Of a stretch of DNA of 64,000 nucleotides, positions 21,308-30,929 are shown one piece after another (the stretch's first letter is position 1; every line of letters starts with the position of its first letter). Made by a program: the position numbers and the translations under genes. The DNA is from Elymus sibiricus (taxonomy: Eukaryota; Streptophyta; Magnoliopsida; Poales; Poaceae), in the NCBI GenBank assembly GCA_039707655.1, contig CM077664.1, forward strand, positions 193,930,195 through 193,994,194. Reading direction: 5' to 3'. A model generated the notes under the pieces. The model searched no databases and was not told the DNA's origin. It saw only the letters and a program-made list of their open reading frames with translations.

Positions 21308-21929
21308 TGTCTTCCCTCTTCTCGTAGGGGCAATCCACCATGAAATGACTCACATTGCCACAATTGTAACAAGTTCTCACATGTTGCTTGCCCTTGGAGC
21401 CACTTGAGTTGTTCTTGGAGAAGTTGGGCCTTGAGTTTCTCTTGTTGCCCCAAAATTGCCTTGACGCAAGAGCCATGTGCTCGTGGTAAGCATACTTGGT
21501 GTCTTCTGGGCAACTCTCCTCTTCTTCTTCTTCTTCCGGAATAGCCTTGGCCTTCAAAGCAAGGTTGGTCTTGTTTGACCGTTGGACACGAGCTAGAGCG
21601 TTGTCGGCGGTCTTGTTCAAAATGTTCATTGCAATGAATTCATCCAACACTTCACTTGAGGACAAGGTGTGGAAGTCCGGTCTTTGACAGATCACAGAAG
21701 ACATGCTCTTGTTGAATGGCATGATGGCCGTTAGGAACTTGCGCTTGACCCAAGTGTCATCCGTATCCTTGCTCCCATGATCTCGGAGTGAGACCGTGAG
21801 AGTAGTCAATCTCCAGTATTGCTCATGAGGATCTTCATCATCCTTCATCACGAATTCATCGGCCTCATCAAGTATGACCTCGAAGTTGGACCGTTGAATG
21901 CTTGAGCTTCCCTTGTACAATGAGATCAA
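21192..21929 (-). pseudogene. Copia gag with zinc knuckle (5'-truncated)
   Basis: Gag core motifs LYKGSSSIQRSNFEVILDEA, RKFLTAIMPFNKSMSSVICQ and DEFIAMNILNKTADNALARV, then a canonical CX2CX4HX4C knuckle (CYNCGNVSHFMVDC, about 21330-21370) for RNA binding. The frame is open to the 21929 edge, where Athila sequence begins, so the gag N-terminus, leader and 5' LTR are lost. Confidence 0.88.
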
Positions 21930-23501
21930 ATGTTGGAACGATTATCTAAGCATACACACTTTTGCTTCCTAGATGGATATTCTGGTTTTTCTCAAATACC
22001 GGTATCGCAAGAAGATCAAGAGAAAATGACCTTTACTTGTCCGTTTGGAACTTATGCTTATAGACGCATGCCTTTTGGTTTATGTAATGCACCTGCTACC
22101 TTTCAAAGATGTATGACTGCTATATTCTCTGATTTTTGTGAAAAGATTGTTGAGGTATTCATGGATGATTTCTCCGTTTACGGAACTTCTTTTGATGATT
22201 GCTTAAGCAACCTTGATCGAGTTTTGTAGAGATGTGAAACAAGGTAGTCAGAATCCCGACTCGACTCCTAGAATCCTACGAATTCACGACCCTACGGAAG
22301 CATGTCGATCCAAGTCCCACTATGAAATCCGGATCTGATAGAATCCATGTTGAGTCGCGATCCAAATCATAGAATCCTATACAAAATTGTAGAATCCCAA
22401 CTATGCTATGGACTATGTCCGATTCTACTAATTTATCTAAGTCGTTTGTTTAGTTATAGCAGAATAGTATGCCATTATCCAAACCCCTCTTCACATGCCT
22501 CATGGCCCTTTATTCCCCTCCCAAGCCCAAACACTCAGCCGCCGACACCTTTGATCTATCTCTCAGAAACCCTAGATCAAAACTGAGGATCAGGCTTGTC
22601 GACGAATGGAATTGTTGTGACAAGGACGATGCATCAAGATTGATCGAAGAAGGTGAGCAAGACCCTTCGAGGTTCAGCATAGTAGGTCAACTATACATGT
22701 GATCGGCTATTCACATACTGTAGAAAAACCTCCTAAGTAAACTTTGTGTGATGAAGATTTAAATGTTCGATTTATTTCCCTATCATATATGTTCCATACA
22801 AGCAAGCTAGATAGTAGGTTAGCCATGCAAAGAAGTGGAATACAACTAGCATTGATGTGTGTGTTTTCTGCTCTATATTTAGTGTTAAAACTCATAGAAC
22901 CCATATAAAATTCCGGTGTGGATACAAAATATCTTATTTCAGTAAATCTAGTAGAATCCTCGATTACACGACTCGATACTATGACTCGATTCTATCCAAG
23001 GAAAAACGATCCGACTCTGAATCCCGACTCTGACTACCTTGATGTGAAGAAACTAATCTTGTCTTGAACTGGGAGAAGTGCCACTTTATGGTGAATGAAG
23101 GTATAGTCCTCAGGCATAAAATTTCTGAAAGAGGTATTGAGGTAGATAAAGCTAAAGTTGATGCAATTGAGAAAATGCCATGTCCTAAAGATATCAAAGG
23201 TATAAGGAGTTTCCTTGGTCATGCTGGTTTCTATAGAAGGTTCATAAAAGACTTCTCTAAAATTTCTAGGCCTCTTACTAATCTTTTGCAAAAAGATGTT
23301 CCATTTGTTTTTGATGATGATTGTGTAGAAGCCTTTGAAATACTTAAGAAAGCCTTAATTTCTGCACCCATTGTTCATCCATCTGATTGGAACCTACCCT
23401 TTGAAATAATGTGTGATGCTAGTGATTATGCTATTGGTGCTGTTCTAGGTCAAAGAGTTGATAAGAAATTGAATGTTATTCATTATGCCAGTAAGACCCT
23501 A
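21930..23501 (+). mobile_element. Athila-like gypsy RT/RNase H fragment
   Basis: Plus-strand fragment closely matching 52458-53215 of element E. It enters in mid RT (LERLSKHTHFCFLDGYSG) with CPFGTYAYRRMPFGLCNAPA and VFMDDFSVYG (catalytic MDD retained), ends a frame at TAG 22227-22229 (CAG in E), is interrupted by the hAT-like insert 22239-23040, and resumes with the thumb and RNase H start (HFMVNEGIV to [10 protein letters not shown]). The CACTA-like element cuts it at 23502. At the left joint both parents share GATCAAATGTT (21924-21934), a possible microhomology. Confidence 0.9.
22239..23040. mobile_element. Non-autonomous hAT-like transposon (802 bp)
   Basis: Bounded by an exact 8-bp duplication GATGTGAA (22231-22238 and 23041-23048); removing the insert plus one copy restores the RT frame as in element E. 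Ends are imperfect inverted repeats with AAGGTAGTCAGA perfect (from 22241, and inverted up to 23040). AGAATCC-type motifs recur near both ends. An 8-bp duplication indicates hAT. No transposase; the longest frame is 77 codons (22469-22702), with LSLRNPRSKLRIRLV resembling a captured exon, unconfirmed. Confidence 0.8.
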
Positions 23502-24467
23502 CACTCGTGCAGTGACTTGCTATACAAACGGTTTTTACCACCTTTCCGCGATGGAGTTTTAAACCGTCTCCTTGCCTGTGTGTGCGATAGGGGGGTCCTT
23601 CCCACATGACCCAGAAACCGTCGGCGATAGGGAGCACGCAAGCATACATTTCGCAGAACTAAGCATATGCGATGCCCGCATCTATCCCAAACGCGAGTCG
23701 TCACACAACTATTTGTGATCTATCGAATATCCCAAACGCTCCATCCTTGCTACTCGTGTGTGCTCGCATTACCATCGCACTCGGTATTCTGTGGTGCAAC
23801 GTTTATGATGCGCACCCCATCACAAACAGTTCACGATTATAAAACGTGTATGATAAGGAGACTATCACACACATTCACTTCTCCCGAACCATATGCGATA
23901 TATAATTAAGAAGATTAGTTAATCATCGTACGAGTGTCAGATAGGATTACGAAACATCGGACTGTCGTACCAGTGTCATACAGGATAACTTTCGCACACT
24001 CTATTCTATGGTGCAAACGTTTACGATGCGTATGACATCAGAAACAATTCATGATTGTAAAGCGTGTACGATAAGGCGACTATCACAAGCATTTAGTTTG
24101 CTCGTACCATTTGTGATATTGTCCAACATCACACACGCTTTGCAAACGGCAACTGTGTGCTTGGTAGCACACATTTCCTCTCTGTGAACCGTGTCGGATT
24201 ATGATGTATATCACACACGTTGTGCTTTATAGACCGTGTGCGCCGTAATGACCTACAGAGCATATTTTCACCTTAATTTAATTGCTACTATTTAAAATTG
24301 TACCGAATTTGAATTTGAAAGTAGGCTATAACTTTATTAATATGCATCAGGTTCAACAACCAATGCATTATTCGATTCACAGGTACATATGTTCAAGAGT
24401 TACATAAAAAAAGAATTACATATGCACCAAATAAAGAATGATGAACCAGGGTTGTATACTTATACTA

Positions 24468-26721
24468 TTAAAGACGGTAAAGAAAGAGGCGAAAGACATT
24501 CTGGTTGCTGAACAAGGTGAAGCGGAATGCCCATATTGTGCCCTCCTCCATGCAGAAGGCACGCACGACTCTAGTCCAACCCCTTGTGATGGCCGACCGC
24601 CCATCCTTCACTGTCTTCATGAGGACATCTAGATAGTCATTGTGTTCTGGTAGAAATACTTTTACCTTTGCATGCCCACCAATCATGTAGTTTGAGAGGT
24701 AATCTTGAGTAAATTGCTTTGGGAACCACTGCAAAGGAAAAAGATTCAGACATTGTCATCTAACACAACTCATTATGGGCAGTAAAAAGAAGGCTGCAGA
24801 GTTCTTACTTACCATCCTGCAGTTAACTGTTGTCTTGGATAAAGTGTAAACAAATAGTTTAATTGCCATCTTTTGACCCATTTTACTAACAATCTTTATC
24901 AGTTTCCTCACTTGATGCTGGTTCATGAATATCTCATTTCCCCATACGCAAAAAGGGTCGAAGCGCGGATCTTTACCAATGACATATGTACCTAAAAGCA
25001 CCAAGTTAATATGAGAAGCTAAACAGCAATTGCACAATGATGTAGTACACCACTCCCTTCGTCCCATTATATAAGATCTTATTACATACACTATACTCAC
25101 ATATTAGATGAATTAACATCTTATATTATGGGACGGAGGGAGTTTATTACATAGTTACAAATATCGGCCGATTAACTTCAGTTAACTGCTGTTGTGTTGT
25201 TGTTGCTGCTCTTCTATGTATATCTAGACATCATCAGAACATTAAGGTAACACTCTTCCTTGTTGCTATGTAGCCTAGGATTGCATATTTAGACATTCAG
25301 TACAATGCATGTTGCTATGTAGCCTCAGATATATTAGATATGGCCCTAGTTAACCTACCGATAAATTGGTTACAGATATATTCAGTTAAATGTCCGATTC
25401 ACCGATTAATCCCTTATCAGCCCCCGTCCTATATGGTACCAGTTACCAATATCCTGAACAATGAGTATATATAAGCCATGGGATGAAACTAACCTCGATG
25501 GAAAACAACAGTCGTTCCCAATATTGTCCTGTGTAAGTACATCGAAAGGCATGTTAAGCACAACAGGCTAAATATCAACCAAATATATCCATGGTAGACA
25601 ACATAATCTCCAAATGATAGCTTCAGTGTGCAGGTTTAAGCACGCTAGTTAAGAAAAGAAGTGGAAAGGTGTGTTAACTGCACAGTTCATACTTGCACAT
25701 ATAGAACATCACATTGTGAATAACTGAAATAAACAAGGCAAAGTACGAACAACCAAAGATAGCAATTGAAACTGGACATATGCTAACTACAAACAACCGA
25801 ACAACCAAAAACCGTTAAAAGAGGCATATGGTCGCTACAACAGGCTTAACAGCAAGCAAATACAGTCATTCATATTGGTATTGTTGAAACTGGTATTCAT
25901 GAAATTGAACTGCAAAGTTCTTACTTGCACATATAGAACATCACTTTGTGAATAACTGAAATAAACAAGGCATACTACGAACAACCAAAAACAAATAATG
26001 GGATTCCCCCTATGAAGAGGCATGGCAAAACAAATCATGGGTTTCCTCACTTGTCACAGATGGGTTCGTTCCCATTGCAAGAGCACGGACTCTGGGTGCG
26101 CTCCATGTTGTCGCAGATGGGATCCTTCCCCTTGGAAGAGCATGGCTGTAGGGTGCCTTCCCTGATGTCACAGATGGGCTCTTTCCCCTTGGAAGAGCTG
26201 GAGAGGGTGCCCTCCTCGTGGTCGCCATCGATGAGGTCTGACTTGGTAGCTGAGGATCCCAAGCTAGCATCGCAGAACGTGTCCTTCAGAAATGACAAAA
26301 GGGGCTCCATGGTGATGAAGGATGGCAAATTGTTGACAACGAGCCAGAGGAGATCAGCAGCAGGGCCATCGATGAGATCGACGGCGGTTGAACCCGAGGG
26401 ATTGGCGGTGGGCAACTTAACCTGTGACATAGCCCGCGTCAAGCCGTCGCTGTCGACGACATCGATGTCGTAGCCAGCGTCTGCGACATACCAAAATACT
26501 CTAGCCCGCTGATTGAAAGCATCTGGCCACTCATCATCATCAGCTTCCTCGGCAGCCACCACGCCGACATTGGGTGAAGAGGCCGCGATAAACCTCTTTA
26601 GGGCCATTCTCTCCTCGAGCTCCCCGGGAAGCGTAGCCGGGCTTAGGCTGCGACGTTCTGGAGTGGGGGAGGGGGATGGGGATGGGGATCTGTGGGAAAG
26701 GGGGCGTTTCGCATGCGTCAT
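24468..26721 (-). CDS. Intact four-exon gene for a B3-domain protein inside the CACTA-like element
   Basis: Read right to left. Exon 1 is 26721-26051 (ATG 26719-26721), exon 2 25528-25494, exon 3 24991-24813, exon 4 24728-24468. Introns are GT-AG: GTGAGG/ACACAG (522 bp), GTTAGT/TTTTAG (502 bp), GTAAGT/TTGCAG (84 bp). Phases fit exactly, giving 381 codons with no internal stop. The N-terminus is Ser/Pro-rich, and exon 1 ends with three 19-residue repeats (KGKEPICD type). Exons 3-4 encode a plant B3-like fold: MAIKLFVYTLSKTTVNC, FPKQFTQDYLSNYMIGG, GRSAITRGWTRVV and EEGTIWAFRF. It looks like a host transcription-factor-type gene captured by the transposon. Exon structure is inferred from splice signals; no expression evidence. 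Confidence 0.7.
25053..25142. mobile_element. Stowaway-type MITE in intron 2 of the B3 gene
   Basis: 90 bp with long inverted repeats: CTCCCTTCGTCCCATTATAT at the left and the inverse of CTCCCTCCGTCCCATAATAT at the right. This is the classic grass Stowaway (Tc1/mariner-derived) terminus. The TA duplication is not clean (flanks CA and TT). It sits wholly in the intron, so it does not disturb the frame. Confidence 0.85.
25680..25990. repeat. Direct repeat pair in intron 1 of the B3 gene
   Basis: A ~75-bp block starting TACTTGCACATATAGAACAT occurs twice (about 25690-25758 and 25921-25990) with few differences, about 230 bp apart. It is an internal duplication of intron sequence. Confidence 0.8.
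26052..26222. repeat. 57-bp tandem repeat (3 units) in exon 1 of the B3 gene
   Basis: TGTCACAGATGGG-type starts at 26052, 26109 and 26166 give a 57-bp period, 19 codons on the minus strand. The encoded repeat carries S-K-G-K-E-P-I-C-D-like residues, each with one or two cysteines. The period is a multiple of three, so copy-number change would keep the frame. Confidence 0.85.
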
Positions 26722-26949
26722 CTAAGAAACCCAGGGTGGCGAGGGTATGTAGATCGGTGGGTAACCTGCATGGGCAGACCGGCAGAGGTTGATGATGGAG
26801 GCGGTGCGGCGGTGGCGACGACCTAGCTAGGTTTCGAGTGAGGGATGGGTGGTGTGTGTGTGTGTGAGCAGAGGTTTTGGGGTGTGTGTGTGGAGGGGGG
26901 CCAAGGTGGTGTTTGAGGAAATGTCGCGGCTACTGAAAATTTTACTAGG

Positions 26950-27520
26950 CGGGAGGAAAATGCCGGGGCTACTGAAAATTTGGATCAAGGGATTGAAGCA
27001 GAGCGGGAGTAACAAACATCGCACACGGTCCAAACATAATAATCGTGTGCTATCAAACAGAAAAACCCTCCAGGCGAGCAGATATTTTTGAGATTGCCAG
27101 GGATGCACGCGGTAGTAAAATGCCGGGGCTACTGAAAATTTGGATCAAGGGATTGAAGGAGAGCGGGAGTAACAAACATTGCACACGGTCCAAAAATAAT
27201 AATCGTGTTCTATCAAACATAAAAACCCTCCAGGCGAGCAGATATTTTTGAGATTGTGAGGGATGCAGGCGGGAGTAAAATGCCGGGGCTACTGAAAATT
27301 TGGATCAAGGGATTGAAGCAGAGCGGGAGTAACAAACATCGCACACGGTGGAAACATAATAATCGTGTGCTATCAAACAGGAAAACCCTCCATGTGGGTA
27401 GATATTTTCGAGAGCGGGAGCAACGAACATCGCACACGGTCGAAACATAGTAATCGTGTGCTATCAAACAGAAAAACCCTCCAGGTGGGTAGATATTTTT
27501 GAGATAGGGAGGGAAGCCTC
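26950..27520. repeat. 160-bp tandem repeats (3 units plus partial)
   Basis: TGCCGGGGCT recurs at 26961, 27121 and 27281, exactly 160 bp apart. Each unit has GGATCAAGGGATTGAAG, CGCACACGGTC and AATCGTGTGCTATC, where CGCACACGG and CGTGTGC face each other. A fourth unit from about 27411 is shortened to roughly 100 bp. Interpreted as CACTA sub-terminal repeats. Confidence 0.88.
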
Positions 27521-27689
27521 ATGGACCCCAATCTACTGTGCTGATGTGAGTGACAGGGGCACGGGGTTGGCACACGGGTAGTCTGAGGGAACCGTGTCTG
27601 TTATGTCCCCAATCGCATCCGTCTCGTCTGGTGTTTATAAATTTGGCCAAAAAAAATGCGGGAAAGGGTCAGAACACGAACACACTTGC

Positions 27690-29980
27690 ATGTGGACCAA
27701 ATATATGTATGAAAAGGGTGGTTTGATGTTCAAATACCCAATGCACAACTTTGATGTGGCACCTGTCTCACAAAGCGCACATTATTGCTAGTCCGCCACC
27801 CCCCACTTCGTGTCGGCGGGAGGGGAGTCCTAGCTATGAACGCATGCCCCCAAATAGCTAGGTCTGACATCTCACCCTACCGTAACACAAAACCTATAGG
27901 AGTCCATCATGGTCAACCCCCCCCCCTTTCGCTTCCGGTCAAAGGTGGACCATGTGCGGGCCCACAAATGTGTGCTTGTGGTGCTAGATTGGTGAGACCA
28001 CATACGAACCACCTGCGGGTGGCCCAACTATATATATATATATGTATGAAATGGGTGTGGTGTGATATTTAAATACCCAATTCAGTGTGCCTCGCAAATT
28101 AACCAGACATCCCCGACCCCACGGAGTTTCAGGAAGTGTGAAGTAGTGCCCCCACACACACACACACTTGAGTCGGTGGGATAGGGCATCTCACCAAGAC
28201 GTACTGTAACACGGACCAAGAAGAATCCACCTTGGTCGTATATCCTCTCTCGTTTGTTGGTCAAAGTGATGGACGTCCACGCGGCCCCACAAATGGGCTA
28301 ACTTGTCGATGATAACCACGCGAGGGAGTGCCCGAAGACAACCAGTGCGTGCATATGGCCCAAACTTATGTATGGAAGTGTTGTGTGGTGTTTGAATACC
28401 CAATGCACAACTTTGATGTGGCACCGTGCTTTGGAACCGGAAAGTCCCCACACGGAGCGAGGGTTCATGACGCGTAGTATATATGTACGTATGTCACCCC
28501 ACTTCAAGCCGGTGAGAGGGATTCATGCGTATGCATGCGCTCAAACTTAGGTCTGGAATCTCACCATGATCGACCTACTATACGGTAACACGAACCAAAG
28601 AAGAAGAATCCACCCTGGTAACCTCTCTCGTTGTCGGTCGAAGTGATGGACGTCCACATGGGCCCACGAATATATAGGCTTGCCGCCGATAACCAAGCAA
28701 GGGGAGAGTGTCCGAAGACAACCACTGCATGCATGTGTCCCAAACATATGTATGGAGGTGCATGATGCATGCATATGTTTGAATACCAATGCACATCATT
28801 GATGTGGCGCATGCATCGAAAATCGCACAGTCCCCACACAGAGCAAGGTTCATGACGCGTCGTGTATATGCTCGCCCCCCCCCCCCCCCGCTTCGATCCG
28901 GTGGAAGGGATTCATGCGTACACATGTGCTCAAAGTATATTATGTAATGTCATAGCATGACCTATACCGTAAGACAAACCAAAAATTAATCCCCTCCTAA
29001 GTCAAATTAAGTTCTCTCGCTGTCGGTCAAAGTGATGGACCAAGCAGGCCCATAGATGGAAGCATCGCCGATAACTGCGTGAGTGAGTGCTAGAGGACAC
29101 CTCCATCGCTTGCATGTGGCCCGAACATATGTATGGAGGTGTGTGGTTGTGATGTTTGAATACCTAATGCACAACTTTGATGTGGCACCTGCCTCGGAAA
29201 CCGTAAAGTCCCCACACGGAGCGAGGTTCATGACGCGTAGTATATATGTTGACCCCCCCTCTTTGACGCGTACTATATACTCCTACCGTAACACAACCCG
29301 AAAAGAATCCTCCTTGGTCATCAAATTAACCTCTCTCGTTGGGTCAAAGTGATGGATGATGACCTCGCGAGCCCACGGAGGGAAGCGTTGCACGCGAGTG
29401 AGTGTCCTATAGGACAAACCACCGTCTGCATGTGGCCGAAAGTGGCCGGTGTTTGTGTGATGCTTGAATACCGAATGCACACCTGCCTCAGAAACCAAAA
29501 AGTCCCCACACGGAGCGAGGTTCATGACGCGTAGTATGTGATGGTCGTCCCCTCCCCCGGCCCTCTTCGACGCGTACTATATACTCCTACTGTAACACAA
29601 ACCAAAAAGAATGCTCCTTGTTGGTCAAATTAATTAACCTCTCTCGTTGGGTCAGAGTGCTGGAGACGACCTCGCGGGCCCACGGATGGAAGCGTCACAC
29701 GCGAGTGAGTGTCCTATAGGGCAACCACCGCCTGCATGTGCCCAAAGAGGTGTTGTGTGATGTTTGAATAACCAATGCACAACTTTGATGTGGCACCTGC
29801 CTCGGAAATGGAAAGTCCCCACACGGAGCGAGGTTCATGACGCGTAGTATATGTTGCCCCCCTCTTCGACGCGTACTATATATATACTCCTACCGAACGT
29901 AACACAAACCAAAAAAGAATCATCCTGGTTGGTCAAATTAACCTCTCTCTCACTATAGGTCAAAGTGATATGATGGACGA
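27690..29980. repeat. Irregular tandem array, about seven units of 300-385 bp
   Basis: A block with AATGCACAACTTTGATGTGG, then AGTCCCCACACGGAGCGAGG, then TTCATGACGCGTAGTATA recurs near 27740, 28068 (poor), 28394, 28780, 29156, 29463 and 29764. Between them recur CCTCTCTCGTTG, TCAAAGTGATGGA and CATATGTATGGAGGTG. A 15-C run lies at 28875-28889 and a short TA run near 28029. No coding potential shared between units. I do not recognise the family. Confidence 0.75.
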
Positions 29981-30521
29981 TGTCGTGGTTTTGACATGAC
30001 AGATGTCCTTGTGAAAGGACTTAGTGATGAGGCCATCGCACGAAGGTGGAAGCTTAACGGGGTTGATCGGGAACGAGAAGACACGAGTTTACCCAGGTTC
30101 AGCCCCTCGCGACGGAGGTAAAAGCCTATGTCCTGCTTGATTGTATTGCTTTAGATCTCAATTACAAAGGTGCGGATTTGCTCACCTAACTCTTGAGAGA
30201 TTGCAACTTAGTCTTTCTGCCCTAGGTGCTCCCCTTTATATAACAGGTTGAGCCCTAGGTTTACATGAGAGTCTGGGTCGAAACCTTAACCCGTATCCTA
30301 CTCTTATTCTAATTATCTTGCTCTCCAAGGTAATCTTCCTTGTCTTATCTTTCCTTCTTAAGCCGGCCCACACACTGAGCCGCCCTTTTCACCAGGCCTC
30401 CATCAAGCCGGCCTGTTATGTATCTTCAAGGCCCAGCAGCGAGATAACCCATTGAGCCTTATAGCTCTATGGCCGGGTCATCCTCCTGCCGGGTCTCCAA
30501 TGCTGGGAAATATCCGCAACA
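29981..30521 (-). repeat. 3' LTR of element H
   Basis: 541 bp, TGTTGCGGATATTTCCCAGC to CATGTCAAAACCACGACA on the minus strand. It has a good TATA box, TATATAAAG, at 30242-30234 (minus) and an ACCCAGGTTCAGCCCC-type string near 30090-30107 (plus strand) like those near the R/U5 of other grass LTRs. Not related by eye to the TGTCGG LTRs of A-F. Confidence 0.75.
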
Positions 30522-30896
30522 TTAGCCCTCAGTTTGACTTGGATTTATCCATGTTAAACTCCGTCCTGAAAAACAAAATAAATGATATAATCTGCGAAGA
30601 ACTTTTATCTCCGACTCTGCTTCTTGAGTCAGCTCTTTTGGCATCCTTCATCTTCAGGCACATTTTCTGGCTCAACCATTTTGCCGGGTCATTTATCATC
30701 CATAGACTTGGTATTTTCTCACCGCCCTTCTTCATGATGTCACAATCCACTTCCGCAAAATCCGGGCATGACATCATAACGAATCTTTGAATGGATTTGT
30801 ATTGTCTTGTCAGGCGTGAAAATCGAGGCATCTTTCTAGCCAAAGTTACTACGCCGCCTGGGGTTTCGCACCTGCCGTTTCGGGTTTCACCTCGCC

Positions 30897-30903
30897 TATA
30901 AAT
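30897..30903 (+). promoter_or_regulatory. TATA box of the antisense gene in element H
   Basis: TATAAAT in CTCGCCTATAAATGGGC, followed about 45 bp later by a pyrimidine-rich leader (CTTCTCTTCTCACTTCTTCT). This is a well-formed plant core promoter on the strand opposite to the retrotransposon, independent of the LTR promoter at 30234-30242. Confidence 0.65.
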
Positions 30904-30929
30904 GGGCTGGCACCCCTCGGGGCTCACTT

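Larger units (their letters stand above)
5452..21929 (-). mobile_element. Element G: Ty1/copia (SIRE/Maximus-like), split by element D
   Basis: Copia parts are at 5452-9572 and 18206-21929, all on the minus strand, in the order gag, protease, integrase, (insert D), RNase H, an accessory ORF, polypurine tract, start of 3' LTR. Protease before integrase before RT/RNase H is the copia order. The extra ORF downstream of pol, the coiled-coil gag extension and the GGGGGAGATTGT tract fit the SIRE/Maximus lineage. The RT core is missing at the left edge of D, and the 5' LTR and gag start are missing at the right, so this is a dead remnant. Confidence 0.85.
23502..27600. mobile_element. CACTA-like element carrying a B3 gene (right end approximate)
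   Basis: The left end CACTCGTGCAGTGACTTGC abuts Athila RNase H; the flanking 3 bp are CTA (23499-23501). Sub-terminal DNA on the left (23530-24260) has many short CCGTGTGCGAT/ATCGCACACGG-type motifs in both orientations, and the right side (26930-27600) has 160-bp tandem units with GCACACGGTC. Such sub-terminal arrays are typical of plant CACTA elements. No transposase frame. I could not find the right inverted repeat or a second CTA, so the right edge is a guess and the class is likely, not proven. Confidence 0.55.

Noticed and set aside
26849..27450. Repeated small ORFs with identical peptides (KMPGLLKIWIKGLK type)
   Set aside because: They are translations of the 160-bp tandem repeat; no start context or homology to a protein family.
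28082..29525. Overlapping minus-strand ORFs of 60-115 codons in the tandem array
   Set aside because: Frames are not conserved between units and carry no motif.
26950..29980. CRISPR-like array
   Set aside because: Units are 160 bp or 300-385 bp, not short repeats with unique spacers, and the DNA is plant.
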